Positions 9,261 through 16,354 of a DNA stretch of 64,000 nucleotides are shown here, piece by piece. Location: assembly GCA_964450955.1 (NCBI GenBank), contig CAYVFI010000007.1, forward strand, positions 130,907 through 194,906. The letters are read 5' to 3'. Position 1 is the first letter of the stretch. Each line of letters opens with the position of its first letter. This DNA comes from CAYNWT01 sp964450955. GTDB taxonomy: Bacteria; Planctomycetota; Planctomycetia; Planctomycetales; Planctomycetaceae. The position numbers were made by a program, and so were the translations under genes. Below the pieces are notes generated by a model. The model made no database searches. It was not told the origin of the DNA and worked only from the letters and a program-made list of their open reading frames with translations.

Positions 9261-9932
9261 TTATTTCAGAAACCGGATGAGAGCCGAAGCCAGGACGTCA
9301 GTCTCGTGCGGGTTCAGGGCGTTGTCCTTGTCGCGGTCAAACGTCAGGCACTGCTTCAGGAAAGCTTCAGTGACTTGTTTTTCCGTGACTGATTTCGCGG
9401 GCTTATTGGGGCTGCTGGCTCCGCGCTTAAGTTTTGCATAAGCAACGGGGTTTCGCTTAAGTTCAGCAACAACAGACGCAGCCAGGTTCGCAAGTTCGTC
9501 CCGATTCAGTTTTGCGTCTTTGTCTTTGTCCAGTTGCCACGCTGCCGCGACAAACCGGCTGGAGGTCGGCTTGCGGATTGGCGGAGGGTTATAAGAGTTG
9601 TATCTAGCCGGCAGGCGGTAGGCTCCCGGGTTGAGTCCCGGAGTAAAACCGATGCCGCTGACACCACCAGGGCCAATCGTGTTGGTTGGTAGCAGTCCAG
9701 GGAAACCTCGGACCGGACTGAAAGTTTGAACGTCAACAAGCTGACTGAACCCAACGGATAGGCCCAGCCGAGCATACCGGCGGTTGTTTGTCACGACCGG
9801 TGAAACGCCAAAGCGGCCGCCCGAATTGACCAACCCTTGCTGGGCACCAAACCCAACCTGCGCTCGACACTCACCAGCCAGCGGGAACAACCCGAACGCA
9901 ACTGCCAATACGATACAGCTTGTACGCGACAT
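9261..9932 (-). CDS. Exported EF-hand calcium-binding protein
   Basis: A 223-aa protein with an N-terminal signal peptide (SCIVLAVAFGLFPLAGECRA) and two EF-hand loops near the C terminus: DKDKDAKLNRDEL (about residue 140) and DRDKDNALNPHET (about residue 200). Each has Asp at positions 1, 3 and 5 and an acidic residue near position 12, as needed to bind calcium. The region between the signal peptide and first EF-hand is rich in Gly, Pro and Asn with no known fold. Such EF-hand proteins are abundant in planctomycetes; the role is unknown. ATG 9932 is preferred over 9947 because it fits the signal peptide better. Confidence 0.75.
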   Translation of the reverse strand: MSRTSCIVLAVAFGLFPLAGECRAQVGFGAQQGLVNSGGRFGVSPVVTNNRRYARLGLSVGFSQLVDVQTFSPVRGFPGLLPTNTIGPGGVSGIGFTPGLNPGAYRLPARYNSYNPPPIRKPTSSRFVAAAWQLDKDKDAKLNRDELANLAASVVAELKRNPVAYAKLKRGASSPNKPAKSVTEKQVTEAFLKQCLTFDRDKDNALNPHETDVLASALIRFLK

Positions 9933-10233
9933 GATTCCGGTCCTCATTTTGGGTTTGAGACGGGCTTAGACCACGCTCTATCAAACGCATTCGTGGTGAG
10001 AAGTTCCAGATGTGTTTGACAGTTTTATCGGCAAATTGGCAGATCTGGCTGCTTGTTATTACCCGTCTTCTCAGGGGTCGCCAGATTTCCCGGCGATGTG
10101 CCATGACTTCTGTAAGGACTCCAACGTCCGTTTGTTTGTAAAGTGTTACCAAAAACCAGAACGCGTTGGGCCACCACCATGTTTTGATTTGGGTTTGAGT
10201 ACCAACCGTCTGCGGCAGCAAAGCCCCGAATCA

Positions 10234-10289
10234 CGCGACGCGCGGTGCGCGACGCGCGGTGCGCGACGCGCGGTGCGCGACGCGCGGTG
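10234..10289. repeat. Tandem repeat, four perfect copies of a 14-bp unit
   Basis: The unit CGCGACGCGCGGTG is repeated four times without mismatch. It is almost pure C and G with internal CGCG dyads, so it could form hairpins or Z-DNA-prone stretches. Identical copies suggest recent slippage. Function unknown. Confidence 0.9.
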
Positions 10290-10391
10290 CGTTCCAGATG
10301 GTAACCAACCGGATTTCACAAAACGGGTGAAACAGAAAGGCGATCGACTGTGAAGCCTTGCTGGGTTCTGGAACAGGTCAGCAAAGTTAAA

Positions 10392-10455
10392 CGCGCGTTC
10401 TCGATTTCGCACGTTCGCTGTTTCGCGCGTTCTCGATTTCGCGCGTTCGCTGTTT
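10392..10455. repeat. Tandem duplication of a 32-bp unit
   Basis: Two head-to-tail copies (10392-10423 and 10424-10455) differ at one base, A10411 versus G10443. Each copy contains two related half-units, GCGCGTTCTCGATTT and CGCACGTTCGCTGTTT. There are no spacers, so this is not a CRISPR array. Confidence 0.88.
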
Positions 10456-10811
10456 AGTAGCGCTTCGCAAAGATCCGCGTCTGCTCAGGATCAACTCAGT
10501 GAGCTGACTATTGACTCACGAATTATATCTCGCGGTCTTTCTGAACCGGATTGCTACGCCGTGAGCCCTGGAGCCCGGTAAGCGCTGCGTCAGCAATCAA
10601 TCTCGAAATTCGCTGTGGAGAAAAGAAGTCCGGACCGGCTGCAGAGCGACGACCGCAGTGACCTATCTTCTATCTGTGCCGGCAGAACGTCGCTAACTGT
10701 CAATTCTGGTGATGCAATGCCGGGCTGTTTGGGTGGATCGTTCGCGTTTGCATGAGAGGTGGTGGTGCGGGAGAATGGGGTTCCGATTCATTCAAAGCGG
10801 AAACTATCTCT

Positions 10812-13800
10812 ATGCTGCGTTTCGCCGTTGTCGCGTTTGTTGTGTTCAATCCGCTGATTGGTTCTGCTCAGGAACTTACGGGCAAGCCGTATATCGACAT
10901 GGACTACGGACCGTTTTTGTCGATGACCATCGAAGCTGATGGGCCGGGAAAAAACATCGCGTACAAGGGCGTGATGGTGACGCTGGACGAACAGACGCAA
11001 ACGTACGCGCTGTTCGACGAAGACCTGATGCGGTACGCGGCAGCGTGGACCGGTGGAAAGCTTAACTGGCGGAGCGTCATTTACGACGGTTCGCATAACA
11101 CGCATCCATCGGCGGTGGGCGACCAGATTTTTGGGAACGCGATTCGACCGGGTTGGAGCATCTCTGGCGACTTCAACGATCCGCGCGAACTGCCATGGGG
11201 GCCGTTGCCGCGTGGGCGGGCTCACTACAAAGGTTTGTATCTGCACGGTGACAAAGTTGTGTTCCAGTACACGGTTGGTGGAACGCTGGTTCGCGAGATG
11301 GCTGGTCTGGAAAAGATTGGCGATCAACTTGTCATCACGCGCACCATCGAAATCGATCCGACGGCTTCGAACATGACGTTGCAGGTGGCTGAACGTCCTG
11401 ACGCGAAGACGACCATTGCCACGGACGATGGACGGAAGCTGGCGGTGCTGGGCGATTTGTCGGTTCCTGATGAAGAACCGGCCAGGCCGCTCACGCCAAC
11501 CAATGGGTTGGTTCATCAATGGCAGTTTGACAACGAGAAGGGTCTGAAGCTGGGTCGAGCACGCATCGATAACGGGCGGGACGGAACCGGAGTTGTTTTC
11601 AATGGTCGGCAGCAGGTCGAACCTCGACTAGAGCAGCAACCGAAGTTTGGCGCGAACGATTATTCGATCGCTGGTTGGGTTCGCACGAAACGTGGCGGCA
11701 CTGTTGCGGCGATGTCGGCACCGGGCGATTGGTCAAGAGACGGCAAGTCGTTGTTCGTTCGCGATGGACGACTGACATTGGATATCGGTTGGGTTGGAGC
11801 CGTCACCGGTAAGACTCCGATTGCCGATGGTCAGTGGCACCACGTTGCGGTCACGCACGCGAAGAATGGCCGTGTTCAACTGTTTGTTGATGGGCAGCTT
11901 GATGGCGACGGGAACCTGGAATCGAATGCCGATCCGAAGAACGCTCGATTGGTGTTTGGGCAGACCAGCAAGAACTTTCCGAACGGTCCGGCCAACAAAC
12001 TTAACGGAACTCTTGACGATATTTGCGTTTACGATCGGCTGCTCACTGCAGCGGAAGTCGCAGCGATGGCTCCGGGCAAGCCGCCGGCCGGTATTACGGC
12101 CGCGACCACTGTTGGAGCACCGGCGAACGCATCGTGGCGGATCGATAAGGACTCTTCGCTGCGGTTGCATCTGCCAGCCAGTCAGAAGCCCAGGCGATTC
12201 AAGGTTCTGGTGTGGAGCGGTCGTGCGAAGGATTTTGATCAGTTTAAAGTTGCGGCAAAGGAGTCGCCGGAACCGGTCTCTCTGACACCCATGACCAAAG
12301 GTGGTCCAACGCGGTTCGAAGAAGTTCTCACAACTCGGGGCAAGTTGGGAACCAGCAAAGACGCGTACGTGATTGATGAACTCACGCCGCCGAACGACAA
12401 CCCGTGGCATTCGTGGCTGCGGTTCGGTGGGTTCGACTTCTTTGCTGATTCAACCAGGGCCGCGATTTGTACCTGGAACGGTGACGTCTGGATTGTCTCC
12501 GGCATCACAGCCACGCTGGATGAACTCAAGTGGAAACGCATCGCGACCGGCATGTTCCAGCCGCTGGGTGTGAAGATCGTCAACGAAGACATCTACGTTT
12601 GTTGCCGAGACCAAATCACTGTGCTGCGTGACTTGAACGGCGATGGCGAAACGGACTTCTACGAGAACTTCAACAACGATCACCAGGTTACCGAACATTT
12701 CCACGAGTTCGCGATGGATTTGCAGACGGACGCGAAGGGAAATTTCTACTACGCCAAGTCGGCTCGCCACGCGAAGGACTCGCTGGTTCCGCACCACGGA
12801 ACACTCATCCGCGTCGCGCCCGATGGTCGCACCAGCGAGATTGTCTGCAACGGTTTCCGAGCGGCCAACGGTGTCGGCATTGGGCCGAATGGAGAACTTT
12901 CAACCAGCGATCAGGAAGGCCATTGGACTCCGGCGAACCGCATTAACCTGGTCAAGCAGGGCGGGTTCTATGGAAACATGTATTCGTATCACCGCAGTGA
13001 GCGGCCAACGAAGTACGACCCACCGGTTGTCTGGCTGCCGAAGAACGTAGACCGTTCGCCCGCCGAATCGTTGTGGGTGACCAGCAACCAATGGGGCCCG
13101 CTATCCGGCAATTTGATTTCCACGTCGTACGGAACCGGTCAGGTATTCCTGATTCCCTACGAGAAGGTTGGAACCGTTTACCAGGGCGGAGCGGTAAAGT
13201 TTCCGCTGGACTTCCCAACGGGAACCATGCGGGCTCGGTTCCATCCGCAGGATGGGCAGCTTTACATTTGCGGTTTGTTCGGATGGAGTTCCAACAAGAC
13301 GCGACCGGGCGGATTCTATCGAGTTCGCTACACGGGCCAGCCAGCTCACATGCCGGTTGAATACCACGTTGCCAGCAACGGCATCTCTCTGAAGTTCAGC
13401 GAACCCCTGGACCGAGCCACGGCGATCAACCCAGGCAACTACGCACTTCAACAATGGAACTACCGCTGGACCAGGAATTACGGTTCGGCCCACTACAGCG
13501 TTGCCGATCCGAAGAAGACCGGACAGGACGATGTCCGCGTGAGTTCCGCCACGCTGCTGCCTGACAACAAGACCGTGTTCCTGGAAATCGAAGACATCCA
13601 GACTGTGATGCAGATGAAGATCTCGTGGGCGCTTAAGGATGTCGATGGGAATGCGTTCGAGAATGAAATGCACGCGACAGTGAACAAGCTTGGTGCTGAG
13701 TTTGATGTCGAGAAAGCGATGGATAAACCGCGTGAGATTGTGACGAAGGTGGAGTTAGAACCGGGGCTCCTCGTGGAGATCTTTGGAAGCACAACCGGTG

Positions 13801-15647
13801 ATTCATATGAACAACAACCTTTGGATACGCGTGTCGTAAGACTGGCGGTGCCGGCAGTGTTCCCTCTTTCAACTGGTGAGGTGAACGGCTTGGGGATGTC
13901 CGGTTTCCTCACTGTGTCGAAGCCCGGCCGTTACAGCTTCCGCTTCGCCGGTAGGCCGCCGCTCGGCGAGAGGCTGGCCAACGGTGGTTACCGGGCCGGA
14001 GTCTTCATTAATGAACGCAGCGTTGGGAGCGGTGAGCGGGCAATCCAACTGCCACGTGGAGAGCACGAGTTCGCTACCTTCCCGGAACGTCACGTGGAAT
14101 GGAAATCGGACACGTTCGATTGGGAGCCAATCCCGCCGACAGCTCTGAAGCACAATCCAAAAGACGGTAGCCTCGCGAAGTTCCGCGGACGTCGTGAAGG
14201 TAGAACGCTCTTCGCCGACAGCCGTTGTATTCAGTGCCACTTCGTCCCAAAAAGCATCGATACAACCGACGGCATGCCCGAACTCAAACAAACTGCACCA
14301 AGCCTCGCCGACGCAGGCGCGCGGTTCCGGCCGGAGTGGTTGCGGGATTGGATTCTGAACCCAAAGAGCATTCGGCCCGATACCAATATGCCTGCGGTCT
14401 TGCATGGCGTCGACTCTAAGTCTGACGCGATGGATATCGCGGCGTACATTTCGACACTGGGCTATGCGGAGGAACCAGAAAAGAATGACGCAACGGCCGA
14501 GGCAGGCGAGATTCTTTGGGAAGACCTTGGCTGCATCGCTTGCCACCGAACCACTCCGCTTGGCGAAGAAGATGGCTACAACCGGCGTTCGCTGCATCAT
14601 GTAGATAAGAAGTACCAGGCCGGCGCGATATCCGCGTTCCTGAAGGCTCCGCGAAAACACCACGCGTGGCGACGTATGCCGGACTTTGGGTTAAGCGACA
14701 AAGAAGCGAATAACCTGGTTGCGTGGCTGCGGTCTGAAACGCCGGACGCTGCTGAGTTTGAAACAACAGGCGATCCGCGAAACGGCCGCATCTTGTTTGG
14801 TTCTGTTGGATGCGCGAACTGCCATTCGATTGACGAACGCCCGGCGCAAGGGCAGCTGCGAGGTTTGTCGGCGAAAGAATCTGGTTGTCTGGCAAAAGAT
14901 GAATCCAAACGGGGCGACGCCCCCAATTTTGGGTTCACCCGAGACCAACAACGCAACCTGATCAACTTCATCGACAATGATTTGGAAACACTGGCCATTC
15001 ACATTCCGAGCGAAGCGGCCGAACGTGCGATTGAAAAACTCAACTGCAACGCGTGTCACACTCGCGATCACAAAGCAGGGCTGTTCCGTGAAGTATTCGC
15101 TGAAGAAGGTTCCAGAGGCCTGCAGCCGGAAATGGTTCCTCCACTGACGTGGGCTGGTGAGAAACTGAAGACGGACTGGATGGCAAAGTTCATCTCGGGC
15201 GAAAACAACAACCGGCTTCGTCCGCACCTGCGAATTCGCATGCCGCGATTTGGTGCCTATGGCGACATCATCGCCACGGGACTCGCCCATCAGCACGGTG
15301 TTGACCCGAACGAGAAGCCAGTCGCAGTTGCAAACGACAAGGCCGAGCTGGGGCAAAAGCTGGTTGGCAAAGACGGTGGGTTCAACTGCCTGCAGTGCCA
15401 CGGTATCGGCGACCAAAAACCAACCGCCGCCTTCGATGCACTTGGTGTGAACCTTGAACAGATTCCCGCTCGCATCCGCAGACCATTCTTCGATCGTTGG
15501 ATGTTGGATCCACCGCGCATCGACATCTCAACCAAGATGCCGAAACTCGCAACCGGCGGCAAGACCTCGATTCGAAACATCGCCGACGGTGACGCCAAGG
15601 TTCAGTTCGACGCGATCTGGCAGTATCTCAACACGCTGAAGGAATGA
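10812..15647 (+). CDS. Giant exported LamG/beta-propeller/multihaem c-type cytochrome
   Basis: A 1611-aa exported protein. The ATG at 10812 begins a clear signal peptide (MLRFAVVAFVVFNPLIGSAQ); the frame is open 20 codons further up but that would bury it. In order: an N-terminal domain of unknown family (to about 230), a LamG/concanavalin-like domain (about 245-425; SIAGWVRTKRGG, LFVDGQLDG), a glucose dehydrogenase-like propeller (about 520-860), a beta-sandwich (about 985-1100) and a haem-rich C-terminal third. Five CxxCH sites are present: CIQCH (about 1138), CIACH (1240), CANCH (1333), CNACH (1411) and CLQCH (1525). The set suggests a periplasmic or surface oxidoreductase, perhaps acting on sugars or glycans, with electrons passed along the haems. 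Substrate unknown. Related large proteins are typical of planctomycetes and other PVC bacteria. Confidence 0.85.
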   Translation: MLRFAVVAFVVFNPLIGSAQELTGKPYIDMDYGPFLSMTIEADGPGKNIAYKGVMVTLDEQTQTYALFDEDLMRYAAAWTGGKLNWRSVIYDGSHNTHPSAVGDQIFGNAIRPGWSISGDFNDPRELPWGPLPRGRAHYKGLYLHGDKVVFQYTVGGTLVREMAGLEKIGDQLVITRTIEIDPTASNMTLQVAERPDAKTTIATDDGRKLAVLGDLSVPDEEPARPLTPTNGLVHQWQFDNEKGLKLGRARIDNGRDGTGVVFNGRQQVEPRLEQQPKFGANDYSIAGWVRTKRGGTVAAMSAPGDWSRDGKSLFVRDGRLTLDIGWVGAVTGKTPIADGQWHHVAVTHAKNGRVQLFVDGQLDGDGNLESNADPKNARLVFGQTSKNFPNGPANKLNGTLDDICVYDRLLTAAEVAAMAPGKPPAGITAATTVGAPANASWRIDKDSSLRLHLPASQKPRRFKVLVWSGRAKDFDQFKVAAKESPEPVSLTPMTKGGPTRFEEVLTTRGKLGTSKDAYVIDELTPPNDNPWHSWLRFGGFDFFADSTRAAICTWNGDVWIVSGITATLDELKWKRIATGMFQPLGVKIVNEDIYVCCRDQITVLRDLNGDGETDFYENFNNDHQVTEHFHEFAMDLQTDAKGNFYYAKSARHAKDSLVPHHGTLIRVAPDGRTSEIVCNGFRAANGVGIGPNGELSTSDQEGHWTPANRINLVKQGGFYGNMYSYHRSERPTKYDPPVVWLPKNVDRSPAESLWVTSNQWGPLSGNLISTSYGTGQVFLIPYEKVGTVYQGGAVKFPLDFPTGTMRARFHPQDGQLYICGLFGWSSNKTRPGGFYRVRYTGQPAHMPVEYHVASNGISLKFSEPLDRATAINPGNYALQQWNYRWTRNYGSAHYSVADPKKTGQDDVRVSSATLLPDNKTVFLEIEDIQTVMQMKISWALKDVDGNAFENEMHATVNKLGAEFDVEKAMDKPREIVTKVELEPGLLVEIFGSTTGDSYEQQPLDTRVVRLAVPAVFPLSTGEVNGLGMSGFLTVSKPGRYSFRFAGRPPLGERLANGGYRAGVFINERSVGSGERAIQLPRGEHEFATFPERHVEWKSDTFDWEPIPPTALKHNPKDGSLAKFRGRREGRTLFADSRCIQCHFVPKSIDTTDGMPELKQTAPSLADAGARFRPEWLRDWILNPKSIRPDTNMPAVLHGVDSKSDAMDIAAYISTLGYAEEPEKNDATAEAGEILWEDLGCIACHRTTPLGEEDGYNRRSLHHVDKKYQAGAISAFLKAPRKHHAWRRMPDFGLSDKEANNLVAWLRSETPDAAEFETTGDPRNGRILFGSVGCANCHSIDERPAQGQLRGLSAKESGCLAKDESKRGDAPNFGFTRDQQRNLINFIDNDLETLAIHIPSEAAERAIEKLNCNACHTRDHKAGLFREVFAEEGSRGLQPEMVPPLTWAGEKLKTDWMAKFISGENNNRLRPHLRIRMPRFGAYGDIIATGLAHQHGVDPNEKPVAVANDKAELGQKLVGKDGGFNCLQCHGIGDQKPTAAFDALGVNLEQIPARIRRPFFDRWMLDPPRIDISTKMPKLATGGKTSIRNIADGDAKVQFDAIWQYLNTLKE

Positions 15648-15937
15648 TGAACTCGTTGAGACAGACTGCTGGGCTGTTGCCGCTGCGCGGGGCTGCGGCT
15701 GACGATAATCGGTCCGCCTGAAGATCGTTGGTGATTCAAATACAGCGGCTCAAAATCTTCGCAAGAACGCCGGTTTGGACCGCGCGAATCCGGCTCATTG
15801 GCGCCGCAGCCCACAGCACCGCGGACAGCCCGACTGGTACCAACCGCATGGTCAATCTGCCTCAATTGTGAAGATTCTTAACGCAACTCAAGTTGGTTTT
15901 CGTCACTAGCCGATCCTGGGGGCAAGGTCGCCGGATG

Positions 15938-15986
15938 GCACAACATTTTGTGTTGACGGATTGCATTAACACACTATATTGGGATC
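15938..15986 (+). promoter_or_regulatory. nrdA promoter overlapped by two NrdR-like boxes
   Basis: A good sigma-70 promoter is present: TTGACG (15953-15958), 16-bp spacer, TATATT (15975-15980). Box 1 (15938-15953, GCACAACATTTTGTGT) matches the known NrdR box ACACWATATATWGWGT at about 13 of 16 positions and contains a palindrome centred at 15945.5. Box 2 (15971-15986, starting ACACTATATT) matches about 11 of 16. The box centres are 33 bp apart, close to the roughly three helical turns known for NrdR pairs. Box 1 touches the -35 element and box 2 covers the -10 element, as expected for a repressor. NrdR itself is not encoded in this window. Confidence 0.65.
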
Positions 15987-16265
15987 TACACAGCAACGGA
16001 GTCACTGCCGCTTTGGCAGGAACTGTGCGGCCAAGCCGGGAAATGTGTTGTTTTCCGGCTCATTTGTCCTCGTTTGACATGTACGTCAACGCGGGTATGT
16101 TGGCCGCCCTTCAGCAAGGAAGCTCGCTCGGCATGATGTCGATTCTGACACGCTTTTCACCCTGCCTAAGTCGCCCCCATTCAAGTCCTGTCCGAGTAGC
16201 TATATGCGCCGGATTTGAGACGGAATTCGGCCGGCCTGCGGCGGCTGGAAATCACTAGTCAGGCC

Positions 16266-16281
16266 CCCGGGATCGCCCGGG
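16266..16281 (+). other. Hairpin in the nrdA leader
   Basis: CCCGGG-ATCG-CCCGGG forms a 6-bp stem with a 4-nt loop about 75 nt before the nrdA start. No T-run follows, so it is not an intrinsic terminator. It may stabilise or structure the leader; no riboswitch class was recognised. Confidence 0.5.
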
Positions 16282-16354
16282 TATTTGTTTGGATAAATGG
16301 ACCCGACCGGGCAAGACGCTCGGCTTTCACTGAGGAAAGAGAGAGGAGCTTCGA

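Larger units (their letters stand above)
9933..10811. other. Repeat-bearing intergenic region of about 880 bp
   Basis: No gene is convincing here. It lies between the divergent EF-hand and multihaem genes, so it should contain promoters for both. Two tandem repeats, listed separately, sit in the middle. Frames open across them only because the 14-bp unit is rich in CG and free of stops. Confidence 0.5.
15648..16354. other. Intergenic region and long nrdA leader
   Basis: About 700 bases. The first 290 show nothing I can name. The rest holds the nrdA promoter and a leader of about 370 nt with at least one stable hairpin (CCCGGG-ATCG-CCCGGG at 16266-16281). A frame open at 15893-16258 overlaps the promoter and looks non-coding. 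Confidence 0.5.

Noticed and set aside
10234..10455. CRISPR array
   Set aside because: The repeats are head-to-tail with no spacers and no cas genes are near.
15893..16258. Open frame upstream of nrdA
   Set aside because: It runs across the promoter and NrdR-like boxes and has no ribosome site or family similarity.
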